Positions 27,302 to 41,492 of a DNA stretch of 64,000 bases are shown here, one piece after another (the first letter of the stretch is position 1; every line of letters starts with the position of its first letter). The translations under genes and the position numbers were made by a program. The notes beneath the pieces were generated by a model. It had not been told where the DNA came from, did no database searches, and saw only the letters and a program-made list of their open reading frames with translations. Origin of the DNA: Amblyomma americanum (Eukaryota; Arthropoda; Arachnida; Ixodida; Ixodidae); contig NW_027526486.1 in assembly GCF_052857255.1 (NCBI RefSeq), positions 558,001 to 622,000 on the forward strand, in the 5' to 3' direction.

Positions 27302-29489
27302 GTTTACACCTTTCTCTCGTGTACTCTTCGAAGACTTGTAAAATCGATGCTCGTGAATCTTGCTAGTTTCGATCTAAAACGATGTATCCCGTTGTTTTGA
27401 GCCGGAATACAAGTTTTTGCGCAGTTCTGAGAGAAAAAGTTTACACCTTTCTCTCGTGTACTCTTCGAAGACTTGTAAAATCGATGCTCGTGAATCATGC
27501 TAATTTTGACCTAAAACGATGTATCCCGTTGTTTTGAGCCGGAATACAAGTTTTCGCGCAGTTCTGAGAAAAAAGTTTACACCTTTCTCTCGTGTACTCT
27601 TCGACGACATGTAAAATCGATGCTCGTGAATTTTGCTAGTTTCGATCTAAAACGATATATCCTGTTGTTTTGAGCCGGAATACAAGTTTTTGCGCAGTTC
27701 GGAGAGAAAAAGTTTACACCTTTCTCTCGTCTACTCCTCGACGACTCGTAAAATCGATGCTCGTGAATCTTGCTAGTTTCGATCTAAAACGATGTATCCC
27801 GTTGTTTTGAGCCGGAATACAAGTTTTCGCGCAGTTCTGAGAGTTAAAGTTTACACCTTTCTCTCGTGTACTCTTCGACGACATGTAAAATCGATGCTCG
27901 TGAATCATGCTAGTTTCGATCTAAAACGATGTATCCTGTTGTTTTGAGCCGGAATACAAGTTTTCGCGCAGTTCTGAGAGAAAAAGTTTACACCTTTCTC
28001 TCGTGTACTCTTCGACGACTAGTAAAATCGATGCTCGTGAATCTTGCTAGTTTCGATCTAAAACGATGTATCCCGTTGTTTTGAGCCGTAATACATGTTT
28101 TCGCGCAGTTCTGAGAGTTAAAGTTTACACCTTTCTCTCGTCTACTCTTCGAAGACTTGTGAAATCGATGCTCCTGAATCTTGCTAGATTCGATCTAAAG
28201 CGATGTATCCCGTTGTTTTGAGCCGGAATACAAGTTTTCGCGCAGTTCTGAGAGAAAAAGTTTACACATTTCTCTCGTCTACTCTTCGACGACCTGCAAT
28301 ATCGATGCTCGTGAATCTTGCTAGTTTCGATCTAAAACGATGTAACCCGTTGTTTTGAGCCGGAATACAAGTTTTCGCGTAGTTCTGAGAGAAAACGTTT
28401 ACACCTTTCTCTCGTCTATATTCGACAACTTGTAAAATCGATGCTCGTGAAACTTGCTAGTTTCGACATAAAACGATGTATCCCGTTGTTTTGAGCCGGA
28501 ATACATGTTTTCGCGCAGATCTCAGAGAAAAAGTTCACACCTTTCTCTCGTGTACTCTTAGACGACTTGTAAAATTGATGCTCGTGAATCTTGCTAGTTT
28601 CGATCTAAAACGATGAATCCCGTTGTTTTGAGCCGGAATACAAGTTTTCGCGCAGTTCTGAGAGAAAGTTTACACCTTTCTCTCGTCTAGTATTCGACGA
28701 CTTGTAAAATCGATGCTCGTGAATCTTGCTAATTTCGACCTAAAACGATGTATCCCGTTGTTTTGAGCCGGAATACAAGTTTTCGCGCAGTTCTGAGAGA
28801 AAAAGTTTACACCTTTCTCTCGTGTACTCTTCGAAGACTTGTGAAATCAATGCTCCTGAATCTTGCTAGATTCGATCTAAAGCGATGTATCCCGTTGTTT
28901 TGAGCCGGAATACAAGTTTTCGCGCAGTTCTGAGAGAAAAAGTTTACACATTTCTCTCGTCTACTCTTCGACGACCTGTAAAATCGATGCTCGTGAAACT
29001 TGCTAGTTTCGACATAAAACGATGTATCCCGTTGTTTTGAGCCGGAATACATGTTTTCGCGCAGATCTCAGAGAAAAAGTTCACACCTTGCTCTCGTGTA
29101 CTCTTAGACGACTAGTAATATCGATGCTCGTGAATCTTGCTAGTTTCGATCTAAAACGATGTATCCCGTTGTTTTGAGCCGTAATACATGTTTTCGCGCA
29201 GTTCTGAGAGTTAAAGTTTACACCTTTCTCTCGTCTACTCTTCGAAGACTTGTGAAATCGATGCTCCTGAATCTTGCTAGATTCGATCTAAAGCGATGTA
29301 TCCCGTTGTTTTGAGCCGGAATACAAGTTTTCGCGCAGTTCTGAGAGAAAAAGTTTACACATTTCTCTCGTCTACTCTTCGACGACCTGCAATATCGATG
29401 CTCGTGAATCTTGCTAGTTTCGATCTAAAACGATGTAACCCGTTGTTTTGAGCCGGAATACAAGTTTTCGCGTAGTTCTGAGAGAAAAA

Positions 29490-29689
29490 GTTTACACCTT
29501 TCTCTCGTCTACTCTTCGACGACTCGTAAAATCGATGCTCATGAATTTTGCTAGTTTCGATCTTCTCTCGTCTATTCTTCGATGACTCGTAAAATCGATG
29601 CTCTTGAATCATGCTAGTTTCGATCTAAAACGTTGTATCCCGTTGTTTTGAGCCGGAATACAAGTTTTCGCGCAGTTCTGAGAGAAAAA
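29490..29689. repeat. 200-bp unit with 63-bp truncated monomer
   Basis: It carries the same deletion junction, at 29,559, and the same flanking monomers with GCTCATGAATTTTGC and GCTCTTGAATCATGC. It is clearly a copy of the 27.1-kb unit rather than an independent deletion. Confidence 0.9.
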
Positions 29690-32600
29690 GTTTACACCTT
29701 TCTCTCGTGTACTCTTCGAAGACTTGTAAAATCGATGCTCGTGAATCTTGCTAGTTTCGATCTAAAACGATGTATCCCGTTGTTTTGAGCCGGAATACAA
29801 GTTTTTGCGCAGTTCTGAGAGAAAAAGTTTACACCTTTCTCTCGTGTACTCTTCGAAGACTTGTAAAATCGATGCTCGTGAATCATGCTAATTTTGACCT
29901 AAAACGATGTATCCCGTTGTTTTGAGCCGGAATACAAGTTTTCGCGCAGTTCTGAGAAAAAAGTTTACACCTTTCTCTCGTGTACTCTTCGACGACATGT
30001 AAAATCGATGCTCGTGAATTTTGCTAGTTTCGATCTAAAACGATATATCCTGTTGTTTTGAGCCGGAATACAAGTTTTTGCGCAGTTCGGAGAGAAAAAG
30101 TTTACACCTTTCTCTCGTCTACTCCTCGACGACTCGTAAAATCGATGCTCGTGAATCTTGCTAGTTTCGATCTAAAACGATGTATCCCGTTGTTTTGAGC
30201 CGGAATACAAGTTTTCGCGCAGTTCTGAGAGTTAAAGTTTACACCTTTCTCTCGTGTACTCTTCGACGACATGTAAAATCGATGCTCTTGAATCATGCTA
30301 GTTTCGATCTAAAACGTTGTATCCCGTTGTTTTGAGCCGGAATACAAGTTTTCGCGCAGTTCTGAGAGAAAAAGTTTACACCTTTCTCTCGTGTACTCTT
30401 CGAAGACTTGTAAAATCGATGCTCGTGAATCTTGCTAGTTTCGATCTAAAACGATGTATCCCGTTGTTTTGAGCCGGAATACAAGTTTTTGCGCAGTTCT
30501 GAGAGAAAAAGTTTACACCTTTCTCTCGTGTACTCTTCGAAGACTTGTAAAATCGATGCTCGTGAATCATGCTAATTTTGACCTAAAACGATGTATCCCG
30601 TTGTTTTGAGCCGGAATACAAGTTTTCGCGCAGTTCTGAGAAAAAAGTTTACACCTTTCTCTCGTGTACTCTTCGACGACATGTAAAATCGATGCTCGTG
30701 AATTTTGCTAGTTTCGATCTAAAACGATATATCCTGTTGTTTTGAGCCGGAATACAAGTTTTTGCGCAGTTCGGAGAGAAAAAGTTTACACCTTTCTCTC
30801 GTCTACTCCTCGACGACTCGTAAAATCGATGCTCGTGAATCTTGCTAGTTTCGATCTAAAACGATGTATCCCGTTGTTTTGAGCCGGAATACAAGTTTTC
30901 GCGCAGTTCTGAGAGTTAAAGTTTACACCTTTCTCTCGTGTACTCTTCGACGACATGTAAAATCGATGCTCGTGAATCATGCTAGTTTCGATCTAAAACG
31001 ATGTATCCTGTTGTTTTGAGCCGGAATACAAGTTTTCGCGCAGTTCTGAGAGAAAAAGTTTACACCTTTCTCTCGTGTACTCTTCGACGACTAGTAAAAT
31101 CGATGCTCGTGAATCTTGCTAGTTTCGATCTAAAACGATGTATCCCGTTGTTTTGAGCCGTTATACATGTTTTCGCGCAGTTCTGAGAGTTAAAGTTTAC
31201 ACCTTTCTCTCGTCTACTCTTCGAAGACTTGTGAAATCGATGCTCCTGAATCTTGCTAGATTCGATCTAAAGCGATGTATCCCGTTGTTTTGAGCCGGAA
31301 TACAAGTTTTCGCGCAGTTCTGAGAGAAAAAGTTTACACATTTCTCTCGTCTACTCTTCGACGACCTGCAATATCGATGCTCGTGAATCTTGCTAGTTTC
31401 GATCTAAAACGATGTAACCCGTTGTTTTGAGCCGGAATACAAGTTTTCGCGTAGTTCTGAGAGAAAACGTTTACACCTTTCTCTCGTCTATATTCGACAA
31501 CTTGTAAAATCGATGCTCGTGAAACTTGCTAGTTTCGACATAAAACGATGTATCCCGTTGTTTTGAGCCGGAATACATGTTTTCGCGCAGATCTCAGAGA
31601 AAAAGTTCACACCTTTCTCTCGTGTACTCTTAGACGACTTGTAAAATTGATGCTCGTGAATCTTGCTAGTTTCGATCTAAAACGATGAATCTCGTTGTTT
31701 TGAGCCGGAATACAAGTTTTCGCGCAGTTCTGAGAGAAAGTTTACACCTTTCTCTCGTCTAGTATTCGACGACTTGTAAAATCGATGCTCGTGAATCTTG
31801 CTAATTTCGACCTAAAACGATGTATCCCGTTGTTTTGAGCCGGAATACAAGTTTTCGCGCAGTTCTGAGAGAAAAAGTTTACACCTTTCTCTCGTGTACT
31901 CTTCGACGACTTGTAAAATTGATGCACGTGAATCATGCTAGTTTCGATCTAAAACGATGTATCCTGTTGTTTTGAGCCGGAATACAAGTTTTCGCGCAGT
32001 TCTGAGAGAAAAGTTTACACCTTTCTCTCGTGTACTCTTCGACGACTTGTAATATCGATGCTCGTGAATCATGCTAGTTTCGATCTAAAACGATGTATCC
32101 CGTTGTTGTGAGCCGGAATACAAGTTTTCGCGCAGTTCTGAGAGAAAAAGTTTACACCTTTCTCTCGTGTACTCTTCGACGACATGTAAAATCGATGCTC
32201 GTGAATTTTGCTAGTTTCGATCTAAAACGATATATCCTGTTGTTTTGAGCCGGAATACAAGTTTTTGCGCAGTTCGGAGAGAAAAAGATTACACCTTTCT
32301 CTCGTCTACTCCTCGACGACTCGTAAAATCGATGCTCGTGAATCTTGCTAGTTTCGATCTAAAACGATGTATCCCGTTGTTTTGAGCCGGAATACAAGCT
32401 TTCGCGCAGTTCTGAGAGTTAAAGTTTACACCTTTCTCTCGTGTACTCTTCGACGACATGTAAAATCGATGCTCGTGAATCATGCTAGTTTCGATCTAAA
32501 ACGATGTATCCTGTTGTTTTGAGCCGGAATACAAGTTTTCGCGCAGTTCTGAGAGAAAAAGTTTACACCTTTCTCTCGTGTACTCTTCGACGACTAGTAA

Positions 32601-34203
32601 AATCGATGCTCGTGAATCTTGCTAGTTTCGATCTAAAACGATGTATCCCGTTGTTTTGAGCCGTAATACAAGTTTTCGCGCAGTTCTGAGAGTTAAAGTT
32701 TACACCTTTCTCTCGTCTACTCTTCGAAGACTTGTGAAATCGATGCTCCTGAATCTTGCTAGATTCGATCTAAAGCGATGTATCCCGTTGTTTTGAGCCG
32801 GAATACAAGTTTTCGCGCAGTTCTGAGAGAAAAAGTTTACACATTTCTCTCGTCTACTCTTCGACGACCTGTAAAATCGATGCTCGTGAAACTTGCTAGT
32901 TTCGACATAAAACGATGTATCCCGTTGTTTTGAGCCGGAATACATGTTTTCGCGCAGATCTCAGAGAAAAAGTTCACACCTTGCTCTCGTGTACTCTTAG
33001 ACGACTAGTAAAATCGATGCTCGTGAATCTTGCTAGTTTCGATCTAAAACGATGTATCCCGTTGTTTTGAGCCGTAATACATGTTTTCGCGCAGTTCTGA
33101 GAGTTAAAGTTTACACCTTTCTCTCGTCTACTCTTCGAAGACTTGTGAAATCGATGCTCCTGAATCTTGCTAGATTCGATCTAAAGCGATGTATCCCGTT
33201 GTTTTGAGCCGGAATACAAGTTTTCGCGCAGTTCTGAGAGAAAAAGTTTACACATTTCTCTCGTCTACTCTTCGACGACCTGCAATATCGATGCTCGTGA
33301 ATCTTGCTAGTTTCGATCTAAAACGATGTAACCCGTTGTTTTGAGCCGGAATACAAGTTTTCGCGTAGTTCTGAGAGAAAAAGTTTACACCTTTCTCTCG
33401 TCTATATTCGAAGACTTGTAAAATCGATGCTCGTGAATCTTGCTAGTTTCGATCTAAAACGATTTATCCTGTTGTTTTGAGCCGGAATACAAGTCTTCGC
33501 GCAGTCCTGAGAGAAAAAGTTTACACATTTCTCTCGTCTACTCTTCGACGACTTGTAATATCGATGCTCGTGAATCTTGCTAGTTTCGATCTAAAACGAT
33601 GTAACCCGTTGTTTTGAGCCGGAATACAAGTTTTCGCGCAGTTCTGAGAGAAAAAGTTTACACCTTTCTCTCGTCTATATTCGACAACTTGTAAAATCGA
33701 TGCTCGTGAAACTTGCTAGTTTCGACCTAAAACGATGTATCCCGTTGTTTTGAGCCGGAATACATGTTTTCGCGCAGATCTCAGAGAAAAAGTTCACACC
33801 TTTCTCTCGTGTACTCTTAGACGACTTGTAAAATTGATGCTCGTGAATCTTGCTAGTTTCGATCTAAAACGATGAATCCCGTTGTTTTGAGCCGGAATAC
33901 AAGTTTTTCGCGCAGTTCTGAGAGAAAAAGTTAACACCTTTCTCTCGTCTAGTATTCGACGACTTGTAAAATCGATGCTCGTGAATCTTGCTAGTTTCGG
34001 CCTAAAACGATGTATCCCGTTGTTTTGAGCCGGAATACACGTTTTCGCGCAGTTCTGAGAGAAAAAGTTTACACCTTTCTCTCGTGTACTCTTCGACGAC
34101 TTGACAAATCGATGCTCGTGAATCTTGCTAGTTTCGACCTAAAACGATGTATCCTTTTGTTTTGAGCTGGAATACAAGTTTTCGCGCAGTTCTGAGAGAA
34201 AAA

Positions 34204-34403
34204 GTTTACACCTTTCTCTCGTCTACTCTTCGACGACTCGTAAAATCGATGCTCATGAATTTTGCTAGTTTCGATCTTCTCTCGTCTATTCTTCGATGAC
34301 TCGTAAAATCGATGCTCTTGAATCATGCTAGTTTCGATCTAAAACGTTGTATCCCGTTGTTTTGAGCCGGAATACAAGTTTTCGCGCAGTTCTGAGAGAA
34401 AAA
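34204..34403. repeat. 200-bp unit with 63-bp truncated monomer
   Basis: The identical deletion junction is at 34,273, about 7.1 kb from the first copy and part of the 7.1-kb block B repeat. Confidence 0.9.
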
Positions 34404-37400
34404 GTTTACACCTTTCTCTCGTGTACTCTTCGAAGACTTGTAAAATCGATGCTCGTGAATCTTGCTAGTTTCGATCTAAAACGATGTATCCCGTTGTTTT
34501 GAGCCGGAATACAAGTTTTTGCGCAGTTCTGAGAGAAAAAGTTTACACCTTTCTCTCGTGTACTCTTCGAAGACTTGTAAAATCGATGCTCGTGAATCAT
34601 GCTAGTTTTGACCTAAAACGATGTATCCCGTTGTTTTGAGCCGGAATACAAGTTTTCGCGCAGTTCTGAGAAAAAAGTTTACACCTTTCTCTCGTGTACT
34701 CTTCGACGACATGTAAAATCGATGCTCGTGAATTTTGCTAGTTTCGATCTAAAACGATATATCCTGTTGTTTTGAGCCGGAATACAAGTTTTTGCGCAGT
34801 TCGGAGAGAAAAAGTTTACACCTTTCTCTCGTCTACTCCTCGACGACTCGTAAAATCGATGCTCGTGAATCTTGCTAGTTTCGATCTAAAACAATGTATC
34901 CCGTTGTTTTGAGCCGGAATACAAGTTTTCGCGCAGTTCTGAGAGTTAAAGTTTACACCTTTCTCTCGTGTACTCTTCGACGACATGTAAAATCGATGCT
35001 CGTGAATCATGCTAGTTTCGATCTAAAACGATGTATCCTGTTGTTTTGAGCCGGAATACAAGTTTTCGCGCAGTTCTGAGAGAAAAAGTTTACACCTTTC
35101 TCTCGTGTACTCTTCGACGACTAGTAAAATCGATGCTCGTGAATCTTGCTAGTTTCGATCTAAAACGATGTATCCCGTTGTTTTGAGCCGTAATACATGT
35201 TTTCGCGCAGTTCTGAGAGTTAAAGTTTACACCTTTCTCTCGTCTACTCTTCGAAGACTTGTGAAATCGATGCTCCTGAATCTTGCTAGATTCGATCTAA
35301 AGCGATGTATCCCGTTGTTTTGAGCCGGAATACAAGTTTTCGCGCAGTTCTGAGAGAAAAAGTTTACACATTTCTCTCGTCTACTCTTCGACGACCTGCA
35401 ATATCGATGCTCGTGAATCTTGCTAGTTTCGATCTAAAACGATGTAACCCGTTGTTTTGAGCCGGAATACAAGTTTTCGCGTAGTTCTGAGAGAAAACGT
35501 TTACACCTTTCTCTCGTCTATATTCGACAACTTGTAAAATCGATGCTCGTGAAACTTGCTAGTTTCGACATAAAACGATGTATCCCGTTGTTTTGAGCCG
35601 GAATACATGTTTTCGCGCAGATCTCAGAGAAAAAGTTCACACCTTTCTCTCGTGTACTCTTAGACGACTTGTAAAATTGATGCTCGTGAATCTTGCTAGT
35701 TTCGATCTAAAACGATGAATCCCGTTGTTTTGAGCCGGAATACAAGTTTTCGCGCAGTTCTGAGAGAAAGTTTACACCTTTCTCTCGTCTAGTATTCGAC
35801 GACTTGTAAAATCGATGCTCGTGAATCTTGCTAATTTCGACCTAAAACGATGTATCCCGTTGTTTTGAGCCGGAATACAAGTTTTCGCGCAGTTCTGAGA
35901 GAAAAAGTTTACACCTTTCTCTCGTGTACTCTTCGACGACTTGTAAAATTGATGCACGTGAATCATGCTAGTTTCGATCTAAAACGATGTATCCTGTTGT
36001 TTTGAGCCGGAATACAAGTTTTCGCGCAGTTCTGAGAGAAAAGTTTACACCTTTCTCTCGTGTACTCTTCGACGACTTGTAAAATCGATGCTCGTGAATC
36101 ATGCTAGTTTCGATCTAAAACGATGTATCCCGTTGTTGTGAGCCGGAATACAAGTTTTCGCGCAGTTCTGAGAGAAAAAGTTTACACCTTTCTCTCGTGT
36201 ACTCTTCGACGACATGTAAAATCGATGCTCGTGAATTTTGCTAGTTTCGATCTAAAACGATATATCCTGTTGTTTTGAGCCGGAATACAAGTTTTTGCGC
36301 AGTTCGGAGAGAAAAAGTTTACACCTTTCTCTCGTCTACTCCTCGACGACTCGTAAAATCGATGCTCGTGAATCTTGCTAGTTTCGATCTAAAACGATGT
36401 ATCCCGTTGTTTTGAGCCGGAATACAAGCTTTCGCGCAGTTCTGAGAGTTAAAGTTTACACCTTTCTCTCGTGTACTCTTCGACGACATGTAAAATCGAT
36501 GCTCGTGAATCATGCTAGTTTCGATCTAAAACGATGTATCCTGTTGTTTTGAGCCGGAATACAAGTTTTCGCGCAGTTCTGAGAGAAAAGTTTACACCTT
36601 TCTCTCGTGTACTCTTCGACGACTTGTAAAATCGATGCTCGTGAATCATGCTAGTTTCGATCTAAAACGATGTATCCCGTTGTTGTGAGCCGGAATACAA
36701 GTTTTCGCGCAGTTCTGAGAGAAAAAGTTTACACCTTTCTCTCGTCTATATTCGACAACTTGTAAAATCGATGCTCGTGAAACTTGCTAGTTTCGACATA
36801 AAACGATGTATCCCGTTGTTTTGAGCCGGAATACATGTTTTCGCGCAGATCTCAGAGAAAAAGTTCACACCTTTCTCTCGTGTACTCTTAGACGACTTGT
36901 AAAATTGATGCTCGTGAATCTTGCTAGTTTCGATCTAAAACGATGAATCCCGTTGTTTTGAGCCGGAATACAAGTTTTCGCGCAGTTCTGAGAGAAAGTT
37001 TACACCTTTCTCTCGTCTAGTATTCGACGACTTGTAAAATCGATGCTCGTGAATCTTGCTAATTTCGACCTAAAACGATGTATCCCGTTGTTTTGAGCCG
37101 GAATACAAGTTTTCGCGCAGTTCTGAGAGAAAAAGTTTACACCTTTCTCTCGTGTACTCTTCGACGACTTGTAAAATTGATGCACGTGAATCATGCTAGT
37201 TTCGATCTAAAACGATGTATCCTGTTGTTTTGAGCCGGAATACAAGTTTTCGCGCAGTTCTGAGAGAAAAGTTTACACCTTTCTCTCGTGTACTCTTCGA
37301 CGACTTGTAAAATCGATGCTCGTGAATCATGCTAGTTTCGATCTAAAACGATGTATCCCGTTGTTGTGAGCCGGAATACAAGTTTTCGCGCAGTTCTGAG

Positions 37401-40400
37401 AGAAAAAGTTTACACCTTTCTCTCGTGTACTCTTCGACGACATGTAAAATCGATGCTCGTGAATTTTGCTAGTTTCGATCTAAAACGATATATCCTGTTG
37501 TTTTGAGCCGGAATACAAGTTTTTGCGCAGTTCGGAGAGAAAAAGTTTACACCTTTCTCTCGTCTACTCCTCGACGACTCGTAAAATCGATGCTCGTGAA
37601 TCTTGCTAGTTTCGATCTAAAACGATGTATCCCGTTGTTTTGAGCCGGAATACAAGCTTTCGCGCAGTTCTGAGAGTTAAAGTTTACACCTTTCTCTCGT
37701 GTACTCTTCGACGACATGTAAAATCGATGCTCGTGAATCATGCTAGTTTCGATCTAAAACGATGTATCCTGTTGTTTTGAGCCGGAATACAAGTTTTCGC
37801 GCAGTTCTGAGAGAAAAAGTTTACACCTTTCTCTCGTGTACTCTTCGACGACTAGTAAAATCGATGCTCGTGAATCTTGCTAGTTTCGATCTAAAACGAT
37901 GTATCCCGTTGTTTTGAGCCGTAATACAAGTTTTCGCGCAGTTCTGAGAGTTAAAGTTTACACCTTTCTCTCGTCTACTCTTCGAAGACTTGTGAAATCG
38001 ATGCTCCTGAATCTTGCTAGATTCGATCTAAAGCGATGTATCCCGTTGTTTTGAGCCGGAATACAAGTTTTCGCGCAGTTCTGAGAGAAAAAGTTTACAC
38101 ATTTCTCTCGTCTACTCTTCGACGACCTGTAAAATCGATGCTCGTGAAACTTGCTAGTTTCGACATAAAACGATGTATCCCGTTGTTTTGAGCCGGAATA
38201 CATGTTTTCGCGCAGATCTCAGAGAAAAAGTTCACACCTTGCTCTCGTGTACTCTTAGACGACTAGTAAAATCGATGCTCGTGAATCTTGCTAGTTTCGA
38301 TCTAAAACGATGTATCCCGTTGTTTTGAGCCGTAATACATGTTTTCGCGCAGTTCTGAGAGTTAAAGTTTACACCTTTCTCTCGTCTACTCTTCGAAGAC
38401 TTGTGAAATCGATGCTCCTGAATCTTGCTGGATTCGATCTAAAGCGATGTATCCTGTTGTTTTGAGCCGGAATACAAGTTTTCGCGCAGTTCTGAGAGAA
38501 AAAGTTTACACATTTCTCTCGTCTACTCTTCGACGACCTGCAATATCGATGCTCGTGAATCTTGCTAGTTTCGATCTAAAACGATGTAACCCGTTGTTTT
38601 GAGCCGGAATACAAGTTTTCGCGTAGTTCTGAGAGAAAAAGTTTACACCTTTCTCTCGTCTATATTCGACAACTTGTAAAATCGATGCTCGTGAAACTTG
38701 CTAGTTTCGACATAAAACGATGTATCCCGTTGTTTTGAGCCGGAATACATGTTTTCGCGCAGATCTCAGAGAAAAAGTTCACACCTTTCTCTCGTGTACT
38801 CTTAGACGACTTGTAAAATTGATGCTCGTGAATCTTGCTAGTTTCGATCTAAAACGATGAATCCCGTTGTTTTGAGCCGGAATACAAGTTTTCGCGCAGT
38901 TCTGAGAGAAAGTTTACACCTTTCTCTCGTCTAGTATTCGACGACTTGTAAAATCGATGCTCGTGAATCTTGCTAATTTCGACCTAAAACGATGTATCCC
39001 GTTGTTTTGAGCCGGAATACAAGTTTTCGCGCAGTTCTGAGAGAAAAAGTTTACACCTTTCTCTCGTGTACTCTTCGACGACTTGTAAAATTGATGCACG
39101 TGAATCATGCTAGTTTCGATCTAAAACGATGTATCCTGTTGTTTTGAGCCGGAATACAAGTTTTCGCGCAGTTCTGAGAGAAAAGTTTACACCTTTCTCT
39201 CGTGTACTCTTCGACGACTTGTAAAATCGATGCTCGTGAATCATGCTAGTTTCGATCTAAAACGATGTATCCCGTTGTTGTGAGCCGGAATACAAGTTTT
39301 CGCGCAGTTCTGAGAGAAAAAGTTTACACCTTTCTCTCGTGTACTCTTCGACGACATGTAAAATCGATGCTCGTGAATTTTGCTAGTTTCGATCTAAAAC
39401 GATATATCCTGTTGTTTTGAGCCGGAATACAAGTTTTTGCGCAGTTCGGAGAGAAAAAGTTTACACCTTTCTCTCGTCTACTCCTCGACGACTCGTAAAA
39501 TCGATGCTCGTGAATCTTGCTAGTTTCGATCTAAAACGATGTATCCCGTTGTTTTGAGCCGGAATACAAGCTTTCGCGCAGTTCTGAGAGTTAAAGTTTA
39601 CACCTTTCTCTCGTGTAATCTTCGACGACATGTAAAAACGATGCTCGTGAAACATGCTAGTTTCGATCTAAAACGATGTATCCTGTTGTTTTGAGCCGGA
39701 ATACAAGTTTTCGCGCAGTTCTGAGAGAAAAAGTTTACACCTTTCTCTCGTGTACTCTTCGACGACTAGTAAAATCGATGCTCGTGAATCTTGCTAGTTT
39801 CGATCTAAAACGATGTATCCCGTTGTTTTGAGCCGTAATACAAGTTTTCGCGCAGTTCTGAGAGTTAAAGTTTACACCTTTCTCTCGTCTACTCTTCGAA
39901 GACTTGTGAAATCGATGCTCCTGAATCTTGCTAGATTCGATCTAAAGCGATGTATCCCGTTGTTTTGAGCCGGAATACAAGTTTTCGCGCAGTTCTGAGA
40001 GAAAAAGTTTACACATTTCTCTCGTCTACTCTTCGACGACCTGTAAAATCGATGCTCGTGAAACTTGCTAGTTTCGACATAAAACGATGTATCCCGTTGT
40101 TTTGAGCCGGAATACATGTTTTCGCGCAGATCTCAGAGAAAAAGTTCACACCTTGCTCTCGTGTACTCTTAGACGACTTGTAAAATTGATGCTCGTGAAT
40201 CTTGCTAGTTTCGATCTAAAACGATGAATCCCGTTGTTTTGAGCCGGAATACAAGTTTTCGCGCAGTTCTGAGAGAAAAAGTTTACACCTTTCTCTCGTC
40301 TAGTATTCGACGACTTGTAAAATCGATGCTCGTGAATCTTGCTAGTTTCGACCTAAAACGATGTATCCCGTTGTTTTGAGCCGGAATACACGTTTTCGCG

Positions 40401-40554
40401 CAGTTCTGAGAGAAAAAGTTTACACCTTTCTCTCGTGTACTCTTCGACGACTTGACAAATCGATGCTCGTGAATCTTCCTAGTTTCGACCTAAAACGATG
40501 TATCCTTTTGTTTTGGGCCGGAATACAAGTTTTCGCGCAGTTCTGAGAGAAAAA

Positions 40555-40754
40555 GTTTACACCTTTCTCTCGTCTACTCTTCGACGACTCGTAAAATCGA
40601 TGCTCATGAATTTTGCTAGTTTCGATCTTCTCTCGTCTATTCTTCGATGACTCGTAAAATCGATGCTCTTCAATCATGCAAGTTTCGATCTAAAACGTTG
40701 TATCCCGTTGTTTTGAGCCGGAATACAAGTTTTCGCGCAGTTCTGAGAGAAAAA
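40555..40754. repeat. 200-bp unit with 63-bp truncated monomer, at B-to-A transition
   Basis: The deletion junction is at 40,624. The following monomer has the private changes GCTCTTCAATCATGCAAG. It marks the end of block B: the next monomers, with GAGCCGCAATAC and GCGCCGTTCTG, are block A types. Confidence 0.88.
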
Positions 40755-41192
40755 GTTTACACCTTTCTCTCGTGTACTCTTCGACGACTTGTAAAATCGA
40801 TGCTCGTGAATCTTGCTAGTTTCGATCTAAAACGATGTATCCCGTTGTTTTGAGCCGCAATACAAGTTTTCGCGCCGTTCTGAGAGAAAACGTTTACACC
40901 TTTCTCTCGTCTACTATTCGAAGACTTGTAAAATCGATGCTCGTGAATCTTGCTAGTTTCGACCTAAAACGATGTATCCCTTTGTTTTGAGCCGGAATAC
41001 AAGTTTTCGCGCAGTTCTGAGAGAAAAAGTTTACACCTTTCTCTCGTGTACTCTTCGACGACTTGTAAAATCGATGCTCGTGAATCATGCTAGTTTCGAC
41101 CTAAAACGGTGTATCCCGTTGTTTTGAGCCGGAATACAAGTTTTCGCGCAGTTCTGAGAGAAAAAGTTTACACCTTTCTCTCGTGTTCTCTT
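40755..41192. repeat. Block A satellite, left flank of the retrotransposon
   Basis: These monomers match the block A series around 7,430-7,810: the GCCGCAATAC monomer, then CTACTATTCGAAG, CCCTTTG, AATCATGC and AAAACGGTG. The last satellite bases are CTCGTGTTCTCTT. An intact block A equivalent of the insertion point is at 1,085-1,125. Confidence 0.9.
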
Positions 41193-41492
41193 GGGCACGG
41201 TGGCATTTCAGGGATGCGGTCACGTAATACGTTCCTCTTCATTCCGCAGTTGTGGATCGGTGTGCTGTTGGCCATCGCCAGCTGCTTCGCCGGGCCGCCT
41301 GTGCATGAAAAGGAGTTCGTCATCCAGAACATCACCGCCTTCCACGTGGGTCCGGTGCTTCATCCGACGCCCTGGAATTTCGTGATAAGACAGTCAGCGG
41401 CTACACGCACCGATGACAGCGTGCATGACCAAGGAACAGCGCCACCACATCACCAGCCTATAAATGACCCACTCGGGACCGGCGCGCCCACT
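41193..41492 (+). repeat. Retrotransposon 5' unit 1 (300 bp)
   Basis: This is the first of the tandem 300-bp units. It begins GGGCACGGTGG right after satellite and differs from units 2 and 3 at one position I can find (GTAATACG against GTAATCCG at about 41,229; Thr instead of Pro). ATG at 41,214 opens a frame through the whole unit. It is more GC-rich than the satellite or the rest of the element. The 5' end of the inserted copy coincides with the unit boundary. Confidence 0.95.

Larger units (their letters stand above)
26041..40754. repeat. 137-bp satellite array, block B (left)
   Basis: This is the same satellite family as block A, with different monomer subtypes: GATCTCAGAGAAAAAGTTCACACC, split here as GATCTCAGAGAAA then AAGTTCACACC, plus TCTATATTCGACAAC, GAGCCGTAATAC, GACTAGTAAAATCG and GCGTAGTTCTG. 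Many monomers are 1-2 bp short, for example TCTATATTCG for TCTACTATTCG and GAGAGAAAGTTT for GAGAGAAAAAGTTT. From 26,008 to 40,555 the length fits about 105 full monomers plus three 63-bp ones, less roughly 27 bp. Longer internal repeats are visible: about 7.1 kb (26.3-28.8 kb against 33.4-35.9 kb), and 1,914 bp (near 36.74-38.25 kb against 38.65-40.17 kb). No gene is visible. Confidence 0.93.

Noticed and set aside
41109..41213. ORF1 starting in the satellite upstream of the element
   Set aside because: The frame is open there, but the first codon would be GTG and the sequence is host satellite; the first element ATG is at 41,214.
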